NCBI GenBank assembly: GCA_008508345.1
Contig: QNGE01001295.1
Coordinates: 55,960-119,959, forward strand
DNA from: Paragonimus westermani
Lineage: Eukaryota; Platyhelminthes; Trematoda; Plagiorchiida; Troglotrematidae
DNA: 64,000 nucleotides
Reading direction: 5' to 3'
Part shown: piece by piece, positions 1 through 50,574 of the stretch
Position numbering within the stretch: position 1 is the stretch's first letter
How the letters are laid out: every line of letters begins with the position of its first letter
Made by a program: the position numbers and the translations under genes
Notes under the pieces: generated by a model
Told to the model about the DNA's origin: nothing
Seen by the model: the letters and a program-made list of their open reading frames with translations, nothing else
Database searches by the model: none

Positions 1-299
1 TGGGCAGTTTGTTCACCCATGTTTCCTGATAAGTGTTCTTTATAATCTCCTCGCTCGAATGCCAGTTGGGTGTCTTATATTTACGAGTGTGTGACCGATG
101 TCAGTGCGCTGTGCCCGAACACCAAATATACCTTATAGCCACTTCTCCTTTTGGAGAAAGACGGTCAAATTGAGCATTCAAACCGCCGGCTGGTGTGGTG
201 ATTCTAGAGTAGCTAGTCTGCGTCAACCGATCAACGAAGGCATCGCAGTACGCATCCTTGGTAGCATCCGAGCAGCTATCCGTTGGAGCCTACACTGAT

Positions 300-590
300 G
301 TGATGGATATGCAAGGCTTTTCTGATTAGCGTTGGCGGACTGTGACCGATGTATTGAACCTGACAGCGCAGAGGCGACTGCTCACTGGAATCCAATGGAG
401 CAAATATTGCTCTGCTCTGAATCTCAGTGCGATTCTTATTCCAGCTTGACCAAGACATCCAGCTTCAACGTCACCACAGACCCTAATAGAGAAGCGCTTG
501 GATCAACGGTTATCCAGAGGTGAGCTCAAGTGGATAACGGTGCTAGAATCATAGACTCGCGTCTTCCACACGCAGCACACGTCAAGCTCC
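300..590. repeat. Degenerate dispersed repeat, copy A
   Basis: Resembles 17560-17830 in the same orientation. Shared landmarks are a TCCGTTGGAG word, a TTCCA/TCCAGCTTGA block, CCACAGACCCT, and a GTGGATAA or GTGAATAA word followed by TTCTGGAATTG-like sequence. Clearly diverged; family unknown. Confidence 0.4.
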
Positions 591-1879
591 ACATTTGAGA
601 GTGTGGACATTGAAGGCGCCAGAGTTTACCATTTGTCTTGGTCCTGGGAAACAATTATCGCCCGAAGACATGTAGAGAGTAGAAAACTTGTAGGGAAAAA
701 TAGGAGAAAGTCGTGATGGTTGAGTAATGCCACTATTAGAACGATGACATCCGATACTTTCCGGTCGTTCACGCTGCGGAACTGTGTTGATTTGAGGGAC
801 TCCACCTCGAGCCTCTGATTGAAAAATGTGGCTTGCGAGACAACAGGGTACAAGGATTTCTTGGGGGACCCTACCCGGAGCCATTGATCCAAGAGTCTGA
901 CTCACTTGGCAATAGGGGGCTTTGTCTAACCCCAGGGCGCAGTGGACAAGACATCATTGTCTGATTCTCAGCACTGCTGCGCACAGGAGATGTATTCGAA
1001 GCTATATCAGACTCTTGAACAGTACTGGATGTTTTCCGACCGTACTGAATAATACGTCGGCGGTCACGGTCAACCGTTGTAGGATCGGAGTGCTTTGTTT
1101 GGAAGTACCCTTTCTAGCCTCCCCTTCCTGATAAAGAAGACAGCAGTGCGGCAGCTATAAAAACGGTTCTGCTGTAGGCCGGTGGGATCGCGCTTCACCA
1201 CCCAATCGATCCTACGCGGTCGGCAGTGCGAAATACAGTCCTAAGTGCACCTTCCTTTCGTCTAACTGCTGCTCTTTGGTCAATGTGACAAGGTCGTAGC
1301 TGGAAGGACCGAATTCCTAATCAACATGGCCCGTCGGACCAAAACGCCGCACAGGCCCGACCACCACGTCAAGGTAGCAGTATATATCAGGAAGAACAAG
1401 ATACACACAAGGAGAGAGCTGAAAGTCGAAGCCATACAAAAATTATGCTGAAAAGCTGTGCATTCAATGTGGACAAGCATCCAAGACGGTTGATGCCCCC
1501 AATGCTGCAAACTGAAGAAAAAAACAGAGCAGTTACTACATTATTTTCAACAAAATAAGACTCTGGCGACTACGGTGGATAAGAAGACATGGAAAAAGCT
1601 GTTAGAGGCCTTCAGGCCTATGTATTCCAGAACTCGTGTATATAGGTCAGGTGAAACCTCTGATGGCGAGGGATAAGTAACCCATTTTTGTTGACGTATG
1701 GACATCCCATATTAATGTTTAAATGCTATCAATTAACGCATTTATCATCTGTGGGGCGTGAGGACGATGGTAGTTTGTCAGGGTAGATCAAGTGCATACG
1801 CGCTTATCTATAGAGGGATAAGATAGAATTGAAGCATAGAAGCGAAAGTCGGGGCGGAAGGGTTGTCCACTTATGTGAT

Positions 1880-2310
1880 GAGCTGATGGATAAAGAATTG
1901 AAGAATCAACCGCATCCGGATAGCATTCGACTTACTTAGAGATTCAATGGCACCAGGTTCATCTCTCGGGCGGGGTTCGGATAACGGCAATTGACTGTAG
2001 GTAAGTAGACAGATTTTTCCGACGAAAAAGCAGTTCCCAAGGCACAATGGAATTACAACTGAATTTCCAGAGGCGCCGTCTTGCTGCTGATGCCTCTTTT
2101 TCACTTATAGTTCGGCTGTTTGTTTGCAAGATGTAGGCGTCTTGATGCCAGAAGATTGAGTGTAGACAGTTGTTTTCAGTAGTTGGTTTCCCTCCCTTCC
2201 ACTTACTGTTCTTTGATTAAGGCTTCCTTTTTTCTTCATGGTAGTATGACACATAAGCATCACCGCGAATCACTGGTGTATTGCCATCTCTGAAGATAAT
2301 GATGGATGTT
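1880..2310 (+). mobile_element. RTE-like non-LTR retrotransposon, 3'-end fragment
   Basis: The 3' untranslated part matches the element at 18735-19361: CGTCTTGCTGCTGA, GTTTGTTTG, ATGTAGGCG, GGCTTCCTTTTT, then a CATGGT and ACTGGTGTATT ending. It is followed by a short degenerate GAT-rich tail. No coding capacity remains. Family assigned by its relation to the 5.1-5.9 kb copy, which carries RT sequence. Confidence 0.65.
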
Positions 2311-3432
2311 TCTATGGAAGGCAACACAAGATGTTTACGGCAAGATGGAGTTGTACATGTCACTCGGTCAAGAAAAGATCCACTTGTTCGGGAAACAGTG
2401 CATTACTATCCCCACAGCCTACTTTTCGAACGGTGCACGACACTTCCCACATTACTGACAGCTTCAAAACAAGATATTGAGTTCTTTCGTAAGAGACTGT
2501 TAGCGTTTTTTGCAACACAACGCTCGGAATGCAAACAGTGCGGCTGTCTGTTTGTTGCGTTTACAATCGGCGATATAGTAAGTGCACAAACCTGCATTCC
2601 AATGCTAGTTCAGGTTAGTCCGCGAAGACTTGCAGTGTTTGACCACAGCCATCTACAGGAATTATCCCACACGAACTGGGACGCTCGCATGAACAACATG
2701 ATTGTCCACCAGTGTGTGGTTCCAGAAACTACGGACACTTATTCAATCGGTTAAATAGCATTAATGCGCAAGTTGCACCAGTTGAGTTACATGTTGCGCA
2801 TGCCAGCTGGATGTTTGTCGTGTGGAAAATTAGCCACCCAAACCAGCAACGGCTGGATAAAACCACGAGGTGTTTGAACAGCAACGTGGTCGGGAATAAA
2901 AACGACCCAAACTGTTGCGTTGAATAACGACAGCAGGCGTCCTCTGCCAGGTTGGTAAAATTGTATTCTCCAAGACAGCTCGTTAATAGGTCTGCTCGAA
3001 ATGGTAGCATGTTACAATCAATGACGTGGTTGCATTCCTGTCAACGTATGCGGTATTTGGTGCCATTTTTGTTCCCTCTCTCTTTTGACAACACTGGTTA
3101 CTGGTGGCCACACCCATGACTGTGATTGAGTAAGTCAAATTCGTCTCAATCACAAATAAATTTGCGAGCCGCTGTCACCTCAACTAACTGAATCTGGCTA
3201 ACGAGAACTGAAAGTTTATGGGGGGCGATTATTGTAGTGGGGTAACTTATTGGAGAAGGGATTGCTGTAGGAGTCAGAAGTCTTTTAATACACGTGCCCC
3301 ATAGAGATAGTGGCTGCAAGGAAGTGATTCTTGTGAGGAGGGGAGCAGTGTACACATTTAGTAAGCGGGATAACAATTTGGATTATTATTCTTCAGGATG
3401 AAAAGTAAACGACTGGACGCACATACACATAC

Positions 3433-41809
<38,377 letters not shown>

Positions 41810-43239
41810 CAGTGACTGGGAATCTCAGAACACGCGTTAGACCGAAAAGCCCGCCTCTTATCACGGGACTACAAACGCACAACCAATGCGATGAGTTTTA
41901 GTGGTTCGTTGACTGATATGCAAACACGAAGCTACAAACGGAATTTCTTGGGGTCAATAAGATTTTCATTTCGTCGCTACTTGTTTTGAAGGTCATCCAT
42001 TACAGGGGTTTCCCGGGTGGCTTAGTAAGGTTCATTACTCATTTGCACTTTTGCTAGACACTGTTCTTCATACCTGTTATGTTCATTGCACATACAGATT
42101 ATCTTTCATTGTTCGAATCAATGCTCATTTCGTCCTCGCGCGCGTTTCACCTTCTGCTTTCAAAGGGTCGTGGTTATCGTGAGCCAACCGTGGAAAACGT
42201 TCTTTTAGTACGCTGGAAGTACCGAATTCGTTGTAATATCTTGGTTTTGAATGGGATAACCTTATCGCAATACAAAGCATAGTTTGGTGGAAGTTACCGT
42301 GGCAGCTAGTGTGAGTCATTGTAATTCCCTTGTGGCAGTGTTTCCTCAACCCTTCGTTTCACTCCGGTATCCAGATCCAGAAAGATCTTTCATTCCAGTT
42401 CAGTTCGGATCCGTTAAGTTCACACAATTTGGGGCGAGCATCCGGTTAGTGTTCAGTTTTTTGCATCACTGGATTCAGGGGAACCCACCGCGTCACGAAA
42501 AGTGGGGAAACGTTTCTCCGAGTAGTGCCTCAACATCTCAGATGGCCATGCAGACCGCGCAGTTTACCAGCGAATGAACACCAGCACTATACTCTGTCAG
42601 GCCCCTATCATGACTGTGCAAACGTTCTTTCATGAATTAGCAAGCGTCTGGGTGCTAGGTGTAACAGTAACGGTCAGTGGCAATTTGTGCCTAGGACAAC
42701 GGTCACACAGTCCAAAATAAGTGAAGGGAAGCGAGCGAACAGCCACAGCTGGTGTATCAGTGGTAGAGAGACCAGGTGGTGATCCACACAACGCTAAGTC
42801 CAAAGACATGGAGGATAGTCCGCCAGAGGGGCTTCATGGCCGTCAAAACAAATCAGTCAATGGAGGCGGATGCCACTGTTCTAAGGAGGTTCGTATTATA
42901 TGGAACACACTGACCAACTGTAACTGACAACAAGGAAGTTGACATCGGTCGAAAGGTTAAAATGCATGATCAGCGCTTTCTTTTTGTTACACTGTCCCCC
43001 TAAATGACCTAAGGGCCTCGGCACTGCCAGAGTTGGCACAAACGCTCTGGGCTGAGATTCCGACTATGCTCTGTAACTGGAGCAGTGCCAGGCGGCAATG
43101 AAAGGAGCATCGCATGGGCTTCCTCTAACATCTGGGCTAGCTTGAATTAGTCGTAGCATATCGTGAGTGCAACCGCCTTTAGACCTGTAATATCACGAAT
43201 TACATTTACAGTGGATGACAGCATGTGCACAATTATGGA
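41810..43239. promoter_or_regulatory. Upstream region of the Brr2 gene, no gene seen
   Basis: The DNA 5' of the Brr2 start codon must contain the promoter and transcription or trans-splice start. I could not place either, and no divergent gene was recognised. Short open readings lack motifs. Confidence 0.35.
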
Positions 43240-43900
43240 TGGGCCTTTCTACTGACGATGGAAGTTAGGGACTGCCCACACTGGTGATTTCGGCCTGTAC
43301 AACCAGACGTTACCTCTAGTGCGGTAGATCGGTCCATGCCGCTTTTCTAGTCGTGTTGTGACTTAGAATGTTGCTCGGCGGCAGTTCTGCAAGCAACTCC
43401 CGACCGTCCGCCAAGCTCCCTGGCATACTGTGATAACCCTGTACATTCGGTTGACACCAGCAGTGTTAGTACATCAAGTGGCGTGCGTAGTTCATGGCTC
43501 AGTGTTAGTAGAGATGGCGTGTACCCTGACATTGCGGCAAGATTTCGGTCCAGCGATTTAACTGGTGCCCCTCTCTAAAAGCACGCAAAAATGTCGTTAT
43601 AGTAAGATTTGTCCGTTCGGCTAGGTTGTTACTATGAGGGTTATAAGGATTTGTCCATGTTTTGCTAACAGACAACATAGTGCGGCACAATGGATTTACC
43701 CAAATGGACTGCCCTTCCGTAAATGAACAACGATATTATTGTAGTAGCTCCTTAGTTTGGCATCGAGCACTTCCCACGCCATTTGATGAAATAATTAACA
43801 GCCACACGAATATATTTGTTTCCCCTCCTCTGGATGTTGGTAGTGGTCCAGTCACATCAAGTCCCGAAACCTGAATCCAGTTCTGGACGAGCTTTTCTTG
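43240..43900 (-). pseudogene. Ty3/gypsy integrase remnant
   Basis: Minus-strand blocks NPYNPHSNNLAERTNLTITT, NRWTEILPQCQG and then GYTPSLLTLSHELRTPLDVL match the integrase catalytic Glu region (P-x-SN-x-x-x-E-R). The following segment of retroelement integrases ends in a Q-HSKSQHD-type run. Stops and frame changes interrupt it. No LTR was found nearby. Confidence 0.72.
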
Positions 43901-45561
43901 TTTTTACACCTAATTCTGAAGTGCATGAAGCGCCTGACTCAGTCACCTGTTGGCTTTTACTCGTGAGACTGTGGTGCTATTGTGTAATGCTGGGAACCTC
44001 CGCTAATTGTTAACCACGTGACTGCTGTTCGTCAGTAGTCATCCGAGATGGAATACCAGGTAGCATCGGCCTTGGTCGCTTTGTACTGAAAATTAAACTG
44101 ACGGTCTCGTTTGGATAAAGGACGTTTTCTTAAATAAGTTATCCACAGTACCCATCGTGAAAGAGAGCGTAGTACCGAGGGGCGCAGTTTCTATATCTAC
44201 CTCATTTTTGGGATTTGTTAATAAATAAGCTGGTGACCCAAATGCACCCCGTATGTTTGCTGCTGGTGCCAACCACGTTGAGATGCAGAGGAATCTTTGT
44301 AACATTGAATGAGAACCAGACTGAATGAGTGCATATATGGTGCATATCACTACTAGGGTGGAGGTCACTGGGAGCACCGTGGCATTGTCTAAAGCTCAGA
44401 CAAAGAAAGTGGACATGGAAACTGTAGAACTTTCTGGTCATATCATATGTGTGGACAAGCCAAAGGAATATTGCGCAGTTTTTCCCCTGTGAACCTAACA
44501 AATCCAGCCTCTAGGTAGTGATCCCATGTTTGGGCGACCAAGGCGTCGCCGGGACCTCTGTTGACGTTGCCCAGACGGTTCGGTACAAAAAGTTTCAAGG
44601 TTATAGCGGTCGATTCGTTTCCTGCAGTGTGCTATCATCATCGTGACTGGATTCAAGAATCCTTCATCTGCTCGTGTTATTAAAAAGTGTCATGAGCTGC
44701 GGCGGCCTGAACTCGCACGAGCCACTGGTTTTCTATCATGGTAGGGGGGGTTCGGCACCTCCAGCCGATTGACGAAACACAATAGGAACATGGTTGAGCA
44801 CGAACTAGAAACTACTCCTTGAATGTTACGCGCGTAACTACTGTTACCGTCGCAATGAAACAAACCGGATTTTTCCCTCAGTGAAATGACTGCCTTGGAT
44901 TTTTTATTCAATACCTTTCCGAGGCTACTTTGTCTACTTTTAAAGGACATAGAAGGAAGAAACGACAGTTACTATGAATGGCTCACACAAAATGCTATCA
45001 CTATTGCGAAGGGCTTCGAACGCCGTTGAAATGGTGTTGAACCGACTCCGTTAGAAACTGCGTCGACTGGGACAGCATATTCAGTAGGTTGTCTCGAGTA
45101 TGAAGGCGAATATCAGCGTTTAAATGTAGTTGAAAGTAAGCACCAACGTTTCAGGAAGGAATTCATTCCAAACAAATCAAAAATATGGGATCACGGAGGC
45201 GAGGAAACTTTGTGGCGCTTGGTGGTTGTAGCAGTCTGGTTGAAACTATTCTTGCTGCATGCTTATCTAGCAACATGAGTGAAACTGCGATACCTGTTAC
45301 GAACAGGGTGTTGTGTAAAAATTTCTTGGTGTTCTATCTACGGGGGGCTGATATTCAGTAACCATTACCGTTATCTTAAGATATCAGATGTTTGAGTTTG
45401 GGGCGAAAAGGTAGAGAAAATTCGAATGACAAGAGAAAGACAAGTGTTTGCTGTTGCGAACGTAGAAACAGTTGATTTTCATGTGTGTTGAAACAGACGG
45501 TCACAGAAAACTCAAGAAGAAACGTTCTGAAATGCAAGTAATAACGATATATTTCACAAAA
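43901..45561. other. Intergenic repeat-like DNA, unassigned
   Basis: Several short open readings on the minus strand (for example 44093-44377) lack a nameable motif; part may belong to the gypsy remnant next door. Confidence 0.35.
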
Positions 45562-47440
45562 CATATGTTAGAAGCACGCTGGGTTATGCGCGATCACTGC
45601 AGGTATTCACAACCCGTGCAAAAACGAATAAGTAATTAGTAGCATGAACGTGAAGCCCTTCATCGAGAAGGACGTGGTCAAAAGGCAAATGAATGTGGTT
45701 TAAGAAAACTTTGACGCGCGCAACAGAAGAGGGGACGGTTTGTTCGCTTCACAGATTCAGTCGCAAAAATGGGATGTTACGCTAACTTACGTTCTACAAG
45801 GTCGTGGAATGGGCAAATTTCTGAATGGTTAAAGGTCACTACTGGAAGAATGTTCGAACGCATCATTGAAGTGTTCTGTCATTAGGAGAAAGGAGTAGAG
45901 TCCGAAAAATTTTAAGATAGGTCGGCTTTGGCGAGGCAGGGTGGAAATTCCCGAAATCCAGCGAACGATTGGGCAGAATCCAACGCAGGGTTCCGTCGAT
46001 TCCACGGAACCGTCGAAAGGTTCAACATCTCGCGAACCGACTAGCTAAGAACAGGTTCCGTGCGCCCATCCGCCGTAGAAAAAGTTCCTCGCTCAGTGGA
46101 CAATATAAGGATCGGGAGGGAGAATGTAATTCCACACGTTAGATGAGAAAATGTGAGGTTATTACATTTACTGTGACAAACAATGTGCTAACGGAATTTT
46201 TTGACGAAGAACTTGTACGATATCATTAGTTTTGCAATGATTATAAGGATCTATAACCCTATCTATTGTTTGTTGTGGCATTTTGCTATGTACTCGAGAT
46301 TTATTCGGGCATACGGAGATCTCCGTCGACTCAATTTAAATTAAGTCGACGGTTTGGAGGGCCGCATGAAATGAGCGTTTGATAACTAAAGCTTACGTGA
46401 CGTCGTTCTGCGCCACGTTCACATTTCGATGGGCGTTAGAAAGCGGGGTGGTTATCTGCTTACTACGCATCTGACGGCTAAATGTTTCTCGGACCACACT
46501 CGAAAATGTCATCAGGTGATACAGAGAGTTTGAAGGCAGACATTGTGTTTGTCAACTTAAGATAGCTGTCCAAACCTTTTTAAAAACGCTGTGTTGTTAC
46601 CGGCTCGGACTTCATTTGGAAGTTTATTCCAAATGTAGGACTACTTTACGAGGACGAAGTTTGCACGTATATGTTTCCGGGATATCAGGGTTGGTAAGTT
46701 GGAACCCTTACTTCTTAGGCTATATGGAGGGCTGTGTTGTAAATGGATGTTAAGCGCTGTGGTAATCACATCCGTATGTATGAGTTTATACAGCAGCGTC
46801 AGGTTCAACCTTAGCCTATGCAGCGAAAGTGGATCAATACCAAGTTTTTCACAGCGCTGTCTGTAGGTGAGCCAAGAGAAATATACTAATAAGCTTTTGG
46901 TAAACGATCGTTGAAGGTTTTCCAACACAAGCTTATCAGGCTTGCGTAGATGACAGTAAATGAAAGTGCAATACTCAAGTTGAGGCCGAGCACACATTTC
47001 GTAGAGCATCAGCTTCGCAGCTGGTAGACTGAACGTTTTTTTGATACAGCCTATTGTTCTAGTTTTTGCTACCTGGAAGCATACTCGTCCAGAGAAATTG
47101 GAGGAGTATGAGTACTGTGTTCCTAGATCTCTGACCAAAGTGGCTGTATCAATATTACAACTATCTAGTGAGATGGAGCCATGAGGTAATTCATGAGCAT
47201 AAGCGATGATGTTCGATTTGTTTGTTGAGAACGACATCAGCCATGTTCTGCACCACAACTGCAATGACGCTAGGTCCTGCTGTATATTTTGTAGACAGAA
47301 ATCGATGTTACTGTGCTAGCGGGACGATTTTTATATCGTCAGCAAACAGAAAGGGATTGTCGTATCTAATAACATCGTATAGGTCATTTATGTACATTAA
47401 GGAGAGCAACGGACCCGGAACGCTTTCTTGGACCACCCCA
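45562..47440 (-). mobile_element. CR1-like non-LTR retrotransposon, 5'-truncated inverted copy
   Basis: Reverse complement of 57271-59147 as far as read, including an identical 207-codon reading (47264-46641) for the RT thumb and C terminus (RPQLEYCTFIYCHLRKPDKL, LTYRQRCEKLGIDPLSLHRL). It starts at TGGGGTGGTC and carries the same in-frame stop and frameshift after FADDI as the other copy. The long 3' UTR has several palindromes. Confidence 0.85.
46315..46352. repeat. Overlapping palindromes in CR1-like 3' UTR
   Basis: CGGAGATCTCCG (46315-46326) is a perfect palindrome. It overlaps a near-perfect 30-nt palindrome at 46323-46352 (CCGTCGACT ... AGTCGACGG). The second element copy has the same at 58359-58396. 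Confidence 0.85.
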
Positions 47441-48187
47441 CTGAGGAGTTGAGGTTCATATATATCCGTGAGGTGTATTATAATGGTTCATGTTCGATTA
47501 TTGCCCAAGTTCATGAGGTTATACTGATGTTACGCATTGTGACCAGACGAATGTTTGTAGTATTATTGCAATGCTCAGAAGAAATACTGTAGGATTGTTA
47601 TGCTTCAGGTTTGCTCTATCTCCATTATTTAAGGAGATATGATATTACAAAGCTGCCCGTAAAACTTGTATTAATATGTTTTACTTTCGTCCAATACACA
47701 TTTCCCCTGCATTTTTCTCTGCAGGTTTCCAAATTGTTTATCGAAGTGTGGCACAGTCGCTCCAACGTCGATGGCGAAATTTCCCGAACACATGTACAAC
47801 GGACTGTATGTTCCCGATAAACTTGTGTAAACTATCCAATAAACCTTCCATGTTTGCTAATATTTTGCATATTCTTCATGGGTCGCGTCAGCAAGCCTGG
47901 AACGCGTAGCGAGAATGATGGGGAAACCGTTTTTAAAAAAATCGAATTTTGTGGACCGTGTTGGAAGCTTCGCTCGCAAGTTTTTTCCCTGACCCGCCGT
48001 GGCCCGCGCGCGGCCCATGTGGGACACTAGTCTCACTAACCGCCATCCGTCCCCCTTTGGTTCGCCGTGGCCTGCGAGGGGCCCGTACGGAAAGTGGTTA
48101 CACTGCGCAAGCAAAGTTATGGTATCTAAAGTACCTGACAGAATTCCTCTGTTGTCAGCAAAAAGGATCCTACTCAAAGCAAGTAAA
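47441..48187. other. Spacer between CR1-like copy and the next ORF
   Basis: AT-rich, then a GC-rich stretch (about 47960-48090) in which a CGCCGTGGCC(C/T)GCG unit occurs twice. No gene recognised. Confidence 0.4.
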
Positions 48188-48784
48188 ATGGAAGAACAAG
48201 AGTGCTACTGTTTAAGACTTTACAAGAAAGTACAGCGGAAGCACTGTTCATTGTTGCTACAGTTTACAAGTGAACTTGTAGCGAACAAATTTGACAGAAG
48301 ACAAAAGGAAATCAGGCGTGGCACAAGTTTTAAGTCCATGAAAGTGTTCGGTGACAAGACGCCACTCCAAAGGGTAATATTGCCAGCCAATATTTCCCCG
48401 GAAAAAGCAGTCAATAATCTCATTGATCTGACTGTATATCTAGACTGCTCCACAAATTCTCTGAACCCGCAAGTTACAGCTGGAAACGTCGTTGCGTCGC
48501 CGGTCCAGGCGGACACTGGAAGTCAAACCGCGTCTGGCTTTGATAACGCTAGGAGCGTTAAAGTTTCCGCAACGGAACGCATGGCTGTTGCTAAAATCAC
48601 ATCCCCTAGCGCTCAACGTCTCCCTCTGTCAACCGAGAACTTGACCAGAGAAATTCCCGGACCTAAGACACCCAGAGTCACTCAGAACACTGGAAAAAGC
48701 AGCTTAAATGCCCGGATAATGACGCGGCTGCGCAAGTGGGTCCATCCACTTCTCATCAGGGGAATTTCCCTCCGTTATATATAG
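48188..48784 (+). CDS. Unidentified ORF, 198 codons
   Basis: ATG at 48188 reading MEEQECYCLRLYKKVQRKHC, basic N-terminal half, Ser/Thr-rich C-terminal half, ending TRLRKWVHPLLIRGISLRYI. No domain is recognised. It runs into the R2-type fragment, and its last 20 or so codons could be a frame-shifted part of that element (a basic R..RKWVH segment precedes the post-RT region in such proteins). It may be non-coding. Confidence 0.3.
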   Translation: MEEQECYCLRLYKKVQRKHCSLLLQFTSELVANKFDRRQKEIRRGTSFKSMKVFGDKTPLQRVILPANISPEKAVNNLIDLTVYLDCSTNSLNPQVTAGNVVASPVQADTGSQTASGFDNARSVKVSATERMAVAKITSPSAQRLPLSTENLTREIPGPKTPRVTQNTGKSSLNARIMTRLRKWVHPLLIRGISLRYI

Positions 48785-49966
48785 TGGTATTAGCGCAGTG
48801 ATGACGAGCAAGGAGGAAGCCCACGCTGCGTGGACCGATAAACTCTATCAGTCCCCGGATGGCTGCGGTCATCGGGAAGTATCACGCTCTCTACTATTCA
48901 ATCGTTGGCTGTTCAATCCAGACCGCATCTTCCCCAGGATTTTTATTCGTGCTATCTAGCTTAGGTATAGTTTGCTGCGGACCAAGGTCCGAAAATCACG
49001 AGGTGACCGGAGCGGCCAGTCAGTTCTCTGCCGTGGCAACTGCGGTCAGCCAGAAAGCCTCGTTCATATTCTTCAATCATGCTGGATCACTCACGATGCG
49101 CGTTGTGCTCGACATAACCGCGTGGCTGAAGACCTGGCGAGACGACTGCGTTACTTGGGCTATACAGTCTTCGAGGAGCTGCGAGTACCAACAGCAAGCT
49201 CGTTCGTCAAACCCGATGTGATCGCCGTTCGCGGCGGCGCTGCTGTGGTGCTTGATGTCAGTATAGTGGATGACTACCGTTGCCAACTTACCTGGACGGA
49301 CAAGATTGCGAAGTACGGTACTGACTCCCATAAAGCTGCCATTTTGTCCACCCTCCATACCATGATCTGTGAGGTGAACTCTGTCTCTCATTCACCTGTG
49401 ATTATTTCTTTCCGCGGAATCATGTTCCCTTCTTCATGTAGCGCTATTCTTTGACTCGGACTGCCCTCCTATGCAGTCACGGATCTATGTTTACTAACTG
49501 TTATTGGTTCCCTGAAAACCCACGACACCTATATGCGGGGAACCTGGTGTTGACTGTCGCCACCTCCCTGACGGTCGTCTTTCTATGAAGGACATTCTCT
49601 CCCGATGCGTGGACCTTGACTTTGACAGCATCCTAATGCCATGAAGAGCCTGTGATTTTGTGGGATTTACTGTTTATAATACTTCACATTTACCGAGTTT
49701 TATTCCTCCTATCCAGTGCCTCCAATTTTCTGCACACTGTTTGGTACACACACCCAACCTTTTTGTTTGATGTTTGAACTATTAACGCTTGTCATTCTCA
49801 TGCGAGGACCTGTTAACCGTACAATGTTGCCAACTACGCAGCGCGCAATATTTGACTGTAAGCTAGTTTCTGCATACTCCTCATTCCATTTCCTTTATTT
49901 CATACTGATGTCGCCGCTTGTTCTTTCTTTGCAAGAAGCTGTGTAAATTGCTCTTCAGAATAAACG
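48785..49966 (+). pseudogene. R2-type non-LTR element 3' fragment with restriction-like endonuclease
   Basis: Readings give AWTDKLYQSPDGCG, then LLRTKVRKSRG, CRGNCGQPESLVHILQSCW followed by H-x-x-R-C-x-R-H (a CCHC-type knuckle), and FVKPDVIAVRGGAAVVLDVS followed by K-x-x-KY, the PD...D...K endonuclease signature. In-frame stops occur upstream (after IFIRAI). The RT itself is missing. The 3' UTR runs to AATAAACGATA and then (TAG)n. Confidence 0.75.
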
Positions 49967-49969
49967 ATA

Positions 49970-50014
<45 letters not shown>
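49967..50014 (+). repeat. (TAG)n microsatellite
   Basis: About 15 TAG units, immediately after the R2-type element 3' end and immediately before the CR1-like ORF1 reading. Probably the tail or target of the R2-type element. Confidence 0.95.
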
Positions 50015-50574
50015 AAAATACCAACGGCGAGTCCACAACACCCGAACAATGCCCTAAATCAAAAGTAAGACCTGTGAATTGTTCGCCAGAGCACAGTATT
50101 TTGGATTCACATTATAAGAGTAAACCAAAAGAACTTTACAAGCGTCATGAGTCTGGTTTTAAGAACCACATTCTAAGAAACAACTCTTCGCATGTAAGAC
50201 CGCATAATTTGTTTCCCACTGCTTCCAGGTCAACCTACTACTATACTAGGTCTCAAGGTTACCATCCATTATCCGATGGCTTCGTAGTAACTCATCCTCC
50301 TACCCAAAATATGAGTGCTACCAGGAACCAAGTTCCCAATTTGAATACCCCAGTAAGTTCGTCATCACCTCATTATCTCAACAACGCAAATGTACACCAA
50401 ACCAGTCCTTCTTTAGTGCATCCCCCGATATTTCATCAACCGCCACCTGGCCCCCCTACCCAAGTCCCACTCTGCCATACCTTCATAATGGCACTCTTCC
50501 AGCACTTCATATCATGGAGCCAAACCCTCACGACACCCTATCGATTACGAGCAGAAAATCGGTACATTCCTTAA
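50015..50574 (+). pseudogene. CR1-like ORF1 region
   Basis: An open reading rich in Ser, Asn, Pro and His (for example HPPIFHQPPPGPPTQVPL) lying directly upstream of the endonuclease, as expected for an ORF1 nucleic-acid-binding protein. No zinc knuckle or esterase motif was seen. Its upstream frame runs into the (TAG)n tract as poly-Val, so the true start is unknown. Confidence 0.45.

Larger units (their letters stand above)
1..3432. other. Intron 17 sequence, repeats only
   Basis: No Brr2 exon was found here. It holds a degenerate dispersed repeat (about 300-590) and the 3' end of an RTE-like element (about 1880-2310). A long open reading at 2281-2754 starts with TTG and has no recognisable motif. 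The rest shows nothing I can name. Confidence 0.6.

Noticed and set aside
1280..1510. Minus-strand reading with a WWSG pattern as a candidate for the last Brr2 exon
   Set aside because: Surrounding residues do not match the expected C-terminal segment, and there is no acceptor in the right phase.
2281..2754. 157-codon open reading on the plus strand
   Set aside because: Starts with TTG, begins within the tail of a retroposon fragment, lies in a Brr2 intron, and shows no recognisable motif.
47222..47452. Plus-strand ORF with mirror at 57244-57489
   Set aside because: Antisense of the CR1-like RT.
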